Source: Actinomadura luteofluorescens (GTDB taxonomy: Bacteria > Actinomycetota > Actinomycetes > Streptosporangiales > Streptosporangiaceae). Taken from it: 64,000 nucleotides of DNA. Position 1 is the first letter of the stretch. Each line of letters begins with the position of its first letter. Positions 52,354 to 61,349 of the stretch are shown here, piece by piece. The notes below the pieces were generated by a model, which was not told the DNA's origin, did no database searches, and worked only from the letters and a program-made list of their open reading frames with translations. The translations under genes were made by a program, and so were the position numbers. The stretch is from NCBI RefSeq assembly GCF_013409365.1, contig NZ_JACCBA010000001.1, positions 5,394,001 to 5,458,000 of the forward strand, written 5' to 3'.

Positions 52354-52407
52354 CGCGGTGTGACGACCGAACGCGGCGTGGAGACAGAGCGCGGTGTGAC
52401 GACAGAA
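52354..52407. repeat. Three 18-nt tandem repeats before the mce operon
   Basis: Units CGCGGTGTGACGACCGAA, CGCGGCGTGGAGACAGAG and CGCGGTGTGACGACAGAA are contiguous and end 62 nt before the GTG of the ATPase gene. They could be in the untranslated leader. Function unknown. Confidence 0.55.
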
Positions 52408-52469
52408 AGAGCCTGAGTGCTACTCGCTCATTGGTTCGGGATTCCCCCGGCCTGGACGAAAGGTGACGA

Positions 52470-53594
52470 GTGGGCGTCGAGATCAGAGTCGAGGGCCTGA
52501 CGAAGTCCTTCGGCCGCCAGGTGATCTGGCAGGACGTGTCGCTGACCATTCCCGCAGGTGAGATCTCCGTTCTCCTGGGTCCGTCCGGCACCGGAAAGTC
52601 GGTCTTCCTGAAGTCCCTCGTGGGGCTGCTCAAGCCCGACCGCGGGCACATCTGGATCGGCGACAGGGACCTGCCCTACCTGCCCGAGTCGCAGCTGTAC
52701 GACACCCGGAAGCTGTTCGGCGTCCTGTTCCAGGACGGCGCCCTGTTCGGCTCCATGAACCTGTTCGACAACATCGCGTTCCCGCTCCGCGAGCACACCA
52801 AGAAGTCCGAGTCCGAGATCAAGCGCATCGTCATGGAGAAGATGGACCTGGTCGGTCTTCTCGGTGCCGAGCACAAACTTCCCGGTGAGATCTCCGGCGG
52901 CATGAAGAAGCGCGCCGGCCTGGCCCGCGCGCTCGTCCTGGACCCCGAGATCCTGCTGGTGGACGAGCCGGACTCCGGCCTCGACCCGGTCCGCACCGCG
53001 TTCCTGAACCAGGTCTTCATCGACCTCAACGCGCAGATCGGCGCGACGTTCCTGATCGTCACCCACGACATCAACACCGCCCGCACCCTCCCGGACAACA
53101 TCGGCCTGCTGTACCAGCGGCACCTGGCGATGTTCGGGCCGCGGGAGATGCTGCTGTCCAGCGAGGAGCCGGTCGTCCGGCAGTTCCTCAACGCCAGCAA
53201 GATCGGCCCGATCGGCATGTCCGAGGAGAAGGACGAGTCCGAGCTGGAGGCCGAGGCGAAGATGGGCCACGACCCGGGCAAGCTGCCGCCGATCCCGCCG
53301 CAGCAGATGCCGAGCAACGGGCTGATCCGCACCGGCATGCACGCACCCGGCGCGTGGTGCGCGGCGCACGGCGTCACGCCGCCGCCCGGCTCGTTCATCG
53401 ACGACCTCGGCCGCAACTGGGTGGAGGAGTGGCCGCGGTACGTGGCGTCCATGACCCCCGTCGGCGCCCCCGCGGGCGGCGCGCACGGGGCGCCCGGCGC
53501 CATGCCGCCCTCCGGACCTCCGCCCGGCGGCCCCGGGGGCCAGTTCCCCGGCAACCCGCCGCCCGGCCGGCCGGGAGCGGGTGCAGGCTACTGA
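52470..53594 (+). CDS. ABC-type Mce transporter ATPase (MceG/MlaF-like)
   Basis: The 374-residue cytoplasmic ATPase drives Mce lipid import. It shows Walker A LGPSGTGKSVFLKSLVG, a Q-loop in VLFQDGALFG, the signature SGGMKKRAGLARALVLDPEI, Walker B LLVDEPDSGLDPVR and the H-loop VTHD. After the ABC core (about 1-245) comes a 130-residue Pro/Gly-rich tail typical of actinobacterial Mkl/MceG. Here it heads the mce operon rather than lying elsewhere. GTG start; GAAAGGTGA upstream. Confidence 0.92.
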   Translation: MGVEIRVEGLTKSFGRQVIWQDVSLTIPAGEISVLLGPSGTGKSVFLKSLVGLLKPDRGHIWIGDRDLPYLPESQLYDTRKLFGVLFQDGALFGSMNLFDNIAFPLREHTKKSESEIKRIVMEKMDLVGLLGAEHKLPGEISGGMKKRAGLARALVLDPEILLVDEPDSGLDPVRTAFLNQVFIDLNAQIGATFLIVTHDINTARTLPDNIGLLYQRHLAMFGPREMLLSSEEPVVRQFLNASKIGPIGMSEEKDESELEAEAKMGHDPGKLPPIPPQQMPSNGLIRTGMHAPGAWCAAHGVTPPPGSFIDDLGRNWVEEWPRYVASMTPVGAPAGGAHGAPGAMPPSGPPPGGPGGQFPGNPPPGRPGAGAGY

Positions 53595-54445
53595 TGTCCA
53601 CTCCTGGTATCGGCGCGGACCAGCGAGGGGCAGGGAAGGGCGGGGGCTCTTCGGCGACGTTCCGCAAGATCGGGGACGGCGCGGCCAACGTCGCGATCAA
53701 GGAACCGGGCCGCTTCTTCGCCCTGTGCCTGGACACCGGGCGCGCCATGTTCCAGTGGCCCTTCCAGTGGCGCGAGTTCATCCAGCAGGCCTGGTTCATC
53801 GTCAGCGTCACCGTCGTCCCCACGATGCTGGTCGCCATCCCCTTCGGCGGCGTGCTGTCCCTCCAGGTCGGCGGGCTGATCCGGCAGCTCGGCGCGCAGT
53901 CCTACACCGGCGCGACCGCGGTGGTCGCGATCGTCCGGGAGGCCAGCCCGCTGGTCACCTCGCTGCTGGTCGCGGGCGCCGCCGGGTCGGCGATGTGCGC
54001 CGACATCGGCTCCCGGAAGATCCGCGAGGAGATCGACGCCATGGAGGTGCTGGGCATCAACCCCCTGCACCGCCTGGTGGTGCCGCGGATGCTCGCCTGC
54101 GCGTTCGTCGCGCTGTTCCTCAACGGGCTGGTCTCGGTGGTCGGCCTGCTGGGCGGCTACTTCTTCAACGTGATGCTCCAGGGCGGCACCCCCGGCGCCT
54201 ACCTGGCGTCCTTCAACGCCATCGCGCAGCTGCCCGACCTGCTGCAGGCCGAGTTCAAGGCGTTCGTCTTCGGCATCACCGCGGGCCTGGTCGCCGCCTA
54301 CAAGGGCCTGAACGCCAAGGGCGGGCCCAAGGGCGTGGGCGACGCGGTCAACCAGACCGTCGTCATCACGTTCATGCTCCTGTTCCTGGAGAACTTCCTG
54401 ATCTCCACGCTGTACTTCCAGTTCGTCCCGTCGAAGGGGATGTAG
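53594..54445 (+). CDS. yrbEA: MlaE/YrbE-type permease A
   Basis: The 283-residue membrane protein of the MlaE permease family has the hallmark region IVREASPLVTSLLVAGAAGS, MCADIGSRKIREEIDAMEVL and GINPLHRLVVPRMLA. It forms the inner-membrane channel with YrbEB and the ATPase. The ATG shares its first base with the ATPase stop. An N-terminal 50-residue hydrophilic extension precedes the membrane part. Confidence 0.93.
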   Translation: MSTPGIGADQRGAGKGGGSSATFRKIGDGAANVAIKEPGRFFALCLDTGRAMFQWPFQWREFIQQAWFIVSVTVVPTMLVAIPFGGVLSLQVGGLIRQLGAQSYTGATAVVAIVREASPLVTSLLVAGAAGSAMCADIGSRKIREEIDAMEVLGINPLHRLVVPRMLACAFVALFLNGLVSVVGLLGGYFFNVMLQGGTPGAYLASFNAIAQLPDLLQAEFKAFVFGITAGLVAAYKGLNAKGGPKGVGDAVNQTVVITFMLLFLENFLISTLYFQFVPSKGM

Positions 54446-55294
54446 ATGACCGCCCCTGGCAAGACGGGCAAGGCCGCCCGGCGGGTGGTGAGCGCCCCGC
54501 TCGACCGGCTGGACGACTTCGGCCACCAGATGTCGTTCTACGCCGGCGCGTTCGCGTGGGTGTTCCGGGTGCTGCGCCGGTACCGCAAGGAGGTGCTGCG
54601 GCTGCTGGCCGAGGTGAGCCTCGGCACCGGCGGCCTCGCGGTGATCGGCGGCTCGGTGGTGATCGTCGGGTTCATGACGTTCTTCACCGGCAGCCAGGTC
54701 GGCCTCCAGGGCTACGAGTCGCTGAACCAGATCGGCACGGCCGCGTTCACCGGGTTCGTCGCGTCCTACTTCAACACCCGCGAGATCGCGCCGCTGGTGT
54801 CGGCGCTCGCGCTGTCGGCGACGGTCGGCTGCGGGTTCACCGCCCAGCTCGGCGCGATGCGGATCTCCGACGAGATCGACGCGCTGGAGGTCATGGCCGT
54901 CCCGTCGATGCCTTTCCTGGTCACCACCCGGATGCTCGCCGGGATGATCGCGGTCATCCCGCTGTACATCGTGGGCCTGCTCGCCTCCTACGGCGCGACC
55001 CGGGTCATCGTGACGATGTTCTACGGCCAGTCGACCGGCACCTACGACCACTATTTCCATCTGTTCCTACCGCCGTACGACATCTTGTGGTCGTTCGGAA
55101 AAGTGATCGTCTTCGCGGTGCTGGTGATGCTGATCCACTGCTACTACGGCTACCACGCCTCCGGCGGCCCGGCGGGCGTCGGCGTGGCGGTGGGCCGCGC
55201 GGTGCGCACCAGCATCGTGGTGATCAACGTGGTCGACCTGATGCTCGGCATGGCGATCTGGGGCACGACCACCAGCGTCCGGATCGCGGGGTGA
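54446..55294 (+). CDS. yrbEB: MlaE/YrbE-type permease B
   Basis: The 282-residue permease is paralogous to the preceding one, with SALALSATVGCGFTAQLGAM, RISDEIDALEVMAVPSMPFL and VTTRMLAGMIAVIPLYIVGL. It begins directly after the YrbEA stop and its own stop overlaps the first mce gene (GTGA). The tandem permease pair followed by six mce genes is the canonical actinobacterial mce operon. Confidence 0.93.
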   Translation: MTAPGKTGKAARRVVSAPLDRLDDFGHQMSFYAGAFAWVFRVLRRYRKEVLRLLAEVSLGTGGLAVIGGSVVIVGFMTFFTGSQVGLQGYESLNQIGTAAFTGFVASYFNTREIAPLVSALALSATVGCGFTAQLGAMRISDEIDALEVMAVPSMPFLVTTRMLAGMIAVIPLYIVGLLASYGATRVIVTMFYGQSTGTYDHYFHLFLPPYDILWSFGKVIVFAVLVMLIHCYYGYHASGGPAGVGVAVGRAVRTSIVVINVVDLMLGMAIWGTTTSVRIAG

Positions 55295-56604
55295 CGGCGA
55301 TGGGCGAACGTCTGCGCTTCCGCATCCTCGGCGCGTCCATGGTCGTCGTGATCGTTCTGCTGCTGGCGCTGACCGTGGCGCTGTACAACAAGGCCTTCAC
55401 ACCGACGCTCGACGTGAAGGTGCGGAGCGAGCGGGCGGGGCTGCAGCTGCTGCCGCACTCGGACGTGAAGGTCCGCGGCCTGATCGTCGGCGAGGTGCGC
55501 GACACCGACGCCGACGCGCAGGGGGCGACGCTCCACCTGGCGCTCGACCCGGGCAAGGCGAAGCTGATCCCGCGCAACGTGCAGGCGCGGCTGCTGCCGA
55601 AGACGCTGTTCGGCGAGAAGTACGTGGATCTGGAGATCCCGGCGCAGGCGGGCGCGCTCGGGCTGCGCTCGGGCCAGGTGATCCAGCAGGACCGCTCCCA
55701 AGCGGCCGTCGAGATCGACAAGGTGCTGAACGACCTGCTCCCGCTGCTGCAGGCGGTGAAGCCGGCGGAGCTGAACGCGACGCTGAACGCCCTGGCGACG
55801 GCGCTGCAGGGCCGCGGCGACCAGATCGGTCGGAACCTGGAGGAGGCCGACGAGCTGCTGCGGAAGGTCAACCCGCAGCTCGGCACGCTGGTGCACGACC
55901 TGAACGCCCTGGCCGACGTCTCCGACATCTACAACGCCGCGGCGCCCGACCTGCTGCAGACGCTCCGCAACCTCAACGTCACCAGCCGGACGATCACCGA
56001 CAAGAAGGCCACGATCGAGCAGCTGATCCCGGCGACGACCGCGCTGGCCCAGGACGGCGACGTGTTCATGCGGCAGAACGCCCCGAAGATCATCGGCTTC
56101 AACATCGCGAACCGGGACGGCCTGGACCTGATCGCCCGCTACTCGCCGTCCCTGCCGTGCGTCTTCGCCGGGCTGATGAAGCTCAAGCCGGAGTCGCAGC
56201 GGGTGGCCGGCGGCAACGGGTCCAAGACCTTCAACCTGACGGTCGAGATCGTCAAGCCGGTGCCGGGCTACAAGTACCCGCTGGACAAGCCGGAGGCGAA
56301 GGACCAGCGCGATCCGCGCTGCTACGGGCTGCCGAACCCCAAGGTCCCGTCCCCGACCTACCTCGCGCTGGACGGCACGCAGGACGACCTGTGGTGGAAG
56401 AACCCCGATGACCCGAACGCCGGCGGGAGCCGCGGCCGGGCGCTGTCGAACGTCTTCGTCGACCCGGGCTCGATGAGCGAGAAGGACAAGATCAAGAACG
56501 TGCTCGGACCGGTGACGCGGACCCGCGCCGACCAGCTGTCCGACGTCGCGGCGCTGATGTTCGGGCCGCTGCTGGGCGACGGATCGGTGGTGACGGTCAA
56601 GTGA
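55291..56604 (+). CDS. mceA: Mce family protein A
   Basis: The 437-residue protein has an N-terminal membrane anchor (LGASMVVVIVLLLALTVALY), an MCE/MlaD domain (about residues 40-120; LPHSDVKVRGLIVGEVRDTD), a long helical region that would form the lipid tunnel, and a C-terminal region rich in charged residues. The GTG at 55291 overlaps the permease stop; ATG at 55300 is the alternative. The six Mce proteins are expected to form a hetero-hexameric shuttle. Confidence 0.9.
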   Translation: MTAMGERLRFRILGASMVVVIVLLLALTVALYNKAFTPTLDVKVRSERAGLQLLPHSDVKVRGLIVGEVRDTDADAQGATLHLALDPGKAKLIPRNVQARLLPKTLFGEKYVDLEIPAQAGALGLRSGQVIQQDRSQAAVEIDKVLNDLLPLLQAVKPAELNATLNALATALQGRGDQIGRNLEEADELLRKVNPQLGTLVHDLNALADVSDIYNAAAPDLLQTLRNLNVTSRTITDKKATIEQLIPATTALAQDGDVFMRQNAPKIIGFNIANRDGLDLIARYSPSLPCVFAGLMKLKPESQRVAGGNGSKTFNLTVEIVKPVPGYKYPLDKPEAKDQRDPRCYGLPNPKVPSPTYLALDGTQDDLWWKNPDDPNAGGSRGRALSNVFVDPGSMSEKDKIKNVLGPVTRTRADQLSDVAALMFGPLLGDGSVVTVK

Positions 56605-57632
56605 GGACGACCAGTGCGGCGATCAAGCTGGGAATCTTCGTGGTCGTCACCTCGCTGGCCACCGGGGTGCTGGCGATGACGATCTCCAACATGCGGTTCC
56701 GCGAGACGACCACCTACAAGGCGATCTTCTCGGACGTGACGGGCCTGCTCGACAAGGACGACGTGCGCGTCGCCGGCGTCCGGGTCGGCCAGATCGAGCA
56801 CATCGAGCTGTACAAGGGCGACAAGGCCGAGGTGACGTTCAGCCTCCAGAAGGAGAGCGTGTTCAAGGCGGGGCTGCCCTCGTCCACCCGGGCGCAGATC
56901 CGGTACCGCAACCTGATGGGCCAGCGGTACCTGGCGCTGACCGACGGCGCCGGCCAGGCCAACGACTACCTCAGGCCGGGCGGGACGATCCCCGTCGCGC
57001 AGACCACGCCCGCGCTGGACCTGACGACCCTGTTCAACGGGTTCCGGCCGCTGTTCCGCGCCCTGGAGCCCAAGGACGTCAACACGCTCGCGATGCAGAT
57101 CATCCAGGTGCTCCAGGGCGAGGGCGGGACGATCAACAGCCTGCTCGCGCACGTCGCGTCGCTGACCAACACGCTCGCCGACCGGGACAAGGTCATCGGC
57201 CAGGTCATCGACAACCTGAACACCGTGCTCGGCACCATCGACGAGCGGCACACCGAGGTCAACCAGCTGATCACGGACCTGCGCGGGTTCGTCAGCGGGG
57301 TCTCGGGGGACCGCCAGGCGATCTTCGACTCGGTGGCGGCGATCAACGATCTGACCGGGACCACGCAGGACCTGCTCGCCGACGCCCGCCCCGGCATCCG
57401 CAACGACATCGCGGGGCTGCGCAAGCTCACCGCCACGTTCGACGCGAACGGCAAGGAGCTCGACGCGGGCCTGCAGCGGACGCCGAAGCGGCTGGAGGGG
57501 CTGGTCAACATCTCCTCCTACGGCTCCTGGTTCAACATGTACATCTGCGGTCTCGACGCGCGGGTGCGGCTGCCGGGCGGACCGGTCTACCAGACGCCGG
57601 CGATCGTGAACGAGAACGCGAGGTGCAAGTAG
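56601..57632 (+). CDS. mceB: Mce family protein B
   Basis: The 343-residue protein has an N-terminal anchor (IKLGIFVVVTSLATGVLAMT), an MCE domain (FSDVTGLLDKDDVRVAGVRV GQ-type motif) and helical repeats with TLADRDKVIGQVIDNLNTVL. It ends with a Cys-containing tail (MYICGLDARVRL) conserved in Mce B/C-type proteins. The GTG overlaps the mceA stop (GTGA) and the next gene starts 1 nt after its TAG. Confidence 0.92.
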   Translation: MRTTSAAIKLGIFVVVTSLATGVLAMTISNMRFRETTTYKAIFSDVTGLLDKDDVRVAGVRVGQIEHIELYKGDKAEVTFSLQKESVFKAGLPSSTRAQIRYRNLMGQRYLALTDGAGQANDYLRPGGTIPVAQTTPALDLTTLFNGFRPLFRALEPKDVNTLAMQIIQVLQGEGGTINSLLAHVASLTNTLADRDKVIGQVIDNLNTVLGTIDERHTEVNQLITDLRGFVSGVSGDRQAIFDSVAAINDLTGTTQDLLADARPGIRNDIAGLRKLTATFDANGKELDAGLQRTPKRLEGLVNISSYGSWFNMYICGLDARVRLPGGPVYQTPAIVNENARCK

Positions 57633-58709
57633 ATGAGGATCCCGTTCCGGGAACGCAACCCGGTCCCCATCGGGCTCTCCGCGTTCGCGATCATCATCGT
57701 GCTGGTGGTGCTGGCGATGAACCTGGAGAACATCCCGTTCATCTCCGGCGGCAAGACCCACACCGCCGCGTTCCGTGAGGCGGCCGGGCTGCGGGCCGGC
57801 GAGGAGGTCCGCATCGCGGGCGTCAAGGTCGGCAAGGTCACCGGGCTGGAGCTGGACGGCGACCACGTCAAGGTCACCTTCCGGGTCGACGACGGCGTGC
57901 GGCTCGGCGACCGCACCGAGGCCGACATCAAGATCAAGACGGTGCTCGGCGCGCACTATCTCGCGCTCACCCCGCGCGGGCGCGGCCGGCTCGGCCGCAA
58001 CGTCCCGATCGAGCGGACGCACACCCCGTTCGAGGTCGTGCCCGCGATCAGCGAGCTGAGCCAGCGCGTCGGCGCGATCGACGTGCAGCAGGTCGCCAAG
58101 TCGTTCGACGTGCTGTCGGACACCTTCAAGAACTCCCCTGAGGAGGTCAGGGCCTCCCTGCAGGGGCTGCGCCGGCTGTCCAACACGGTCGCGTCCCGCG
58201 ACGACGAGCTGCACGAGCTGGCCGGCAAGGCCAAGGACGTCTCCAAGCTGCTCGCCGACCGCAACCAGGACTTCGCCAAGCTCGTCCAGGACGGCGACAA
58301 GGTGCTCCAGGCGGTGCAGGCCAGGCGCGAGGTGATCCACCAGCTGCTGATCAACACCGTGACCCTGTCGCAGCAGGTGAACGCGCTGATCAACGAGAAC
58401 GACCGGCAGCTGCGCCCGATGCTGGACAACCTGGCCAAGGTCAACCGGATCCTGCTGAAGAACCAGAACAACCTGGACCGGATCCTCCAGCTGTTCGCGC
58501 CGTTCGCCCGGCAGTTCTCCGACGTGACGGGCACCGGCCGCTGGTTCGACTCGTGGATCCAGAACCTGATCCCGATCCCCGCCTCGATCCAGAACCCCCC
58601 GTCCGGCGGAGGCGCGACGACGAACAGGCAGGGCGCCCGCCCGGGCGGCGGATCGCCCGGCCCCGGCAAGACCGGCAACAGCGACAACCCGTTGCCCTTC
58701 CTCCCGTGA
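57633..58709 (+). CDS. mceC: Mce family protein C
   Basis: The 358-residue protein has an anchor (IGLSAFAIIIVLVVLAMNLE), an MCE domain (AAGLRAGEEVRIAGVKVGKV), a helical needle region (SNTVASRDDELHELAGKAKD and following) and a Gly/Pro-rich, probably disordered C-terminus. ATG directly follows the mceB stop. Predicted periplasmic-side subunit of the Mce assembly. Confidence 0.92.
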   Translation: MRIPFRERNPVPIGLSAFAIIIVLVVLAMNLENIPFISGGKTHTAAFREAAGLRAGEEVRIAGVKVGKVTGLELDGDHVKVTFRVDDGVRLGDRTEADIKIKTVLGAHYLALTPRGRGRLGRNVPIERTHTPFEVVPAISELSQRVGAIDVQQVAKSFDVLSDTFKNSPEEVRASLQGLRRLSNTVASRDDELHELAGKAKDVSKLLADRNQDFAKLVQDGDKVLQAVQARREVIHQLLINTVTLSQQVNALINENDRQLRPMLDNLAKVNRILLKNQNNLDRILQLFAPFARQFSDVTGTGRWFDSWIQNLIPIPASIQNPPSGGGATTNRQGARPGGGSPGPGKTGNSDNPLPFLP

Positions 58710-58724
58710 GCAGGCAGGTCACCA

Positions 58725-60002
58725 GTGCGTAACTCCACGAGCATCCTTCGCCTGGGCGGCGCGATCCTCGCCGTCGCGGTGCTGGCCGCCGTGCTCCTGC
58801 TGGTCCTCCAGGAGCCGGGGCAGCGCCACATGACGGCGTACTTCACCAAGGCGGTCGGCCTGTACAAGGGCGCGGACGTCCGCATCCTCGGCATCCCCGT
58901 CGGGGAGGTCACCAGCGTCGAGCCCGTCGGCGACGCGGTGAAGGTCGAGCTGAGCTACGACGCGAAGTACAAGGTCCCCGCGGGCGCGCAGGCCGTGATC
59001 GTCAACCAGACGCTCGTCGCCGACCGCTACGTCCAGATCACGCCCGTCTACAAGGGCGGCGCCGTCCTGGCCGACGGCGCGACGCTGGGCACGAACCGCA
59101 CCGCGGTGCCGGTCGAGGTCGACGAGGTCGGCGGGAGCCTGAACGAGCTGTCCAAGGCGCTCGGCCCGCAGGGCGCGAACGCGCCCGGCGCGAACGGCGA
59201 GCAGGGCTCGCTGTCGCGGCTGCTCCAGGTCGGCGCGGCGAACCTGGACGGCCAGGGCGAGGACATCCGGCAGACGATCGCCGACGCGTCCAAGGCGCTC
59301 AGCACGCTGAGCACCGACCGCGGCGACGTGGCCGCGACGATCAAGAACCTGCGGATCATCACCGACGCGATGAAGGCCAACGACCAGCAGATCAAGTCGT
59401 TCTCCGGGCACCTCAACGGCGTCTCCGGGCAGCTGGCGGGGGAGAAGGAGGAGCTGAGCGCGGCCCTCAACACCCTGGCCCCGACGCTGAAGAACGTGCA
59501 GCGGTTCGTCAAGGGCAACCGCACCGAGCTGGCCGCCAACGTCCGGCAGCTCGCGCAGATCACCGGTGTGCTGGTGAAGGAGAAGGGCGCGCTCGCCGAG
59601 ATCCTCACCGCGGGTCCGCTCGCCGTCAACAACCTGGCCCGCGCCTACGACCCGATCAGCGGCACGATCCACACCCGCGACAACTTCCGCCAGTTCCACA
59701 ACCTGGCCGACTGGATCTGCTCGCTGGCCTACTCGGTGGGCACGCCCGCCAAGGAGTGCCTCGACTTCGTCACGCCCTACAACGGGATCGGCAAGGCGTT
59801 GACCGGGTTCAGCCTGGACCTGTCCTGGATCACCGCGCTGACCACGCACTACGACCCGGTGCCCGTCCCGCCGGACGCCTACGGACCGCAGGGCAGGCCC
59901 GGCAAGTCCGGCAAGACGAGCACCACGAACAAGACCGCGGCGACCGGAACCCAGAAGAAGCCGACGGACATCACGGCGCTGCTGCCTGGAGGTGGCCGAT
60001 GA
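58725..60002 (+). CDS. mceD: Mce family protein D
   Basis: The 425-residue protein has an N-terminal helix (LGGAILAVAVLAAVLLLVLQ), an MCE domain (AVGLYKGADVRILGIPVGEV), a long helical stretch, and the D-type region DNFRQFHNLADWICSLAYSV with CLDF. It ends in a Thr/Lys-rich tail. GTG start; its TGA overlaps the mceE ATG (ATGA). Confidence 0.92.
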   Translation: MRNSTSILRLGGAILAVAVLAAVLLLVLQEPGQRHMTAYFTKAVGLYKGADVRILGIPVGEVTSVEPVGDAVKVELSYDAKYKVPAGAQAVIVNQTLVADRYVQITPVYKGGAVLADGATLGTNRTAVPVEVDEVGGSLNELSKALGPQGANAPGANGEQGSLSRLLQVGAANLDGQGEDIRQTIADASKALSTLSTDRGDVAATIKNLRIITDAMKANDQQIKSFSGHLNGVSGQLAGEKEELSAALNTLAPTLKNVQRFVKGNRTELAANVRQLAQITGVLVKEKGALAEILTAGPLAVNNLARAYDPISGTIHTRDNFRQFHNLADWICSLAYSVGTPAKECLDFVTPYNGIGKALTGFSLDLSWITALTTHYDPVPVPPDAYGPQGRPGKSGKTSTTNKTAATGTQKKPTDITALLPGGGR

Positions 60003-61349
60003 GCAGGCGGTCGATCAGCAGGCGGTCGATCGGCAGGACGATCGGCGGGGCGCGTTTGCTCGGCGCCGCCGCGCTCGCGGGCGTGACGGCCCTGTCGGGC
60101 TGCTCGTTCAACGGCGTGGAGTCGCTGCCGCTGCCCGGCGGCCCCGACCTCGGCCCGCACCCCCGCACCGTGAAGATCGAGTTCGCGAACGTGCTGGACC
60201 TCGTCCCGCAGTCGGCGGTCAAGGTCAACGACGTGTCGGTGGGCAAGGTCGAGAAGATCGAGCTGGCCGGCGAGCCGGGCGGCGGGACGGGACAGGGCGG
60301 TCAGGGAGGCTGGCACGCGGTCGTCACGGTCAAGTTCCGCGGCGACGTCAAGCTCCCCGACAACGCGATCGCCACGGTCAGCCAGACCAGCCTGCTCGGC
60401 GAGAAGTTCGTGCAGCTCGAACCGCCGAAGAACGAGGCGCCGGTCGGGGAGCTCTCCGACGACGACCTGATCCCGCTGAACCGCACGTCCCGCGGCACCG
60501 AGATCGAAGAGGTGCTGTCGGCGATGTCGCTGCTGCTCAACGGCGGCGGCCTGGAGCAGGTCTCCACGATCAGCCACGAGCTGCAGGCCGCGATGGGCGG
60601 CCGGGAGTCCACGATCAAGTCGGTGCTGCAGCGGGTGAACACCTTCGCCGGGACGCTCGACCAGAACCGCGCCGCGATCACCCGGGCGCTGGACAGCATC
60701 GACCGGCTGACCGGCAAGCTGTCCGACGAGCGCAAGACGATCCAGGACACCATCGACAAGACCGGGCCCGCGATCACCGTCCTCAACCGCAACCGGGCCG
60801 ACCTCACCAAGATGCTGGTCGCGCTGAACAAGCTCAGCCGCACCACCACCTACGTGATCGACCAGTCCAAGGCCGACATGCTGGCCAACCTGCGGGACCT
60901 CGACACGATCCTGCGCAACCTCAACAAGGCCGGCTCGGACCTGCCGAAGTCGCTGGAGACGCTGATCACCTTCCCGTTCCCCGCCACGTTCGAGAACGTC
61001 ATCGCGGGCGACTACGGCAACGTGCGGCTCACCCTCGACCTGGACTTCGAGTCCATCGCGCAGAACCTGCTCGGCGGCACCGACCTGGAGGGGCTGCTCG
61101 GCAGCGGCAAGCAGATGCGCGGCATGCTCCAGGTCCCGAACGTGACGCTGCCGGACTCCCCGCTGGGCGTCCTGCCGCAGACGCCGGGCGGCGGCGGGAA
61201 CCAGGGCGGGCTGCCGGGGCCTGCCCGGCGGCACCACACAGACCCCAGGGAAGCCGGCCGGCACGAACGACCAGGGACGGCCGGGCGCGCTCGCCCCCGA
61301 CCCCGGTGACGGCGGTCTGCGGACCCTGATGACGGGGGGCCTCTCGTGA
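59999..61349 (+). pseudogene. mceE: Mce family lipoprotein E, frameshifted near the C-terminus
   Basis: The frame opens at ATG 59999 with a lipobox signal peptide (ALAGVTALSGC), an MCE domain (NVLDLVPQSAVKVNDVSVGK) and the helical region to PDSPLGVLPQTPGGGGNQGG. It then reads an Arg-rich nonsense tail to 61309. Deleting one C at 61220-61221 gives LPGGTTQTPGKPAG ... DGGLRTLMTGGLS and a TGA at 61347-61349 that overlaps the mceF GTG, as at the other junctions. So the sequence shows a probable +1 frameshift in the last 45 codons. Core domains are intact and the protein may still work. Confidence 0.82.
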
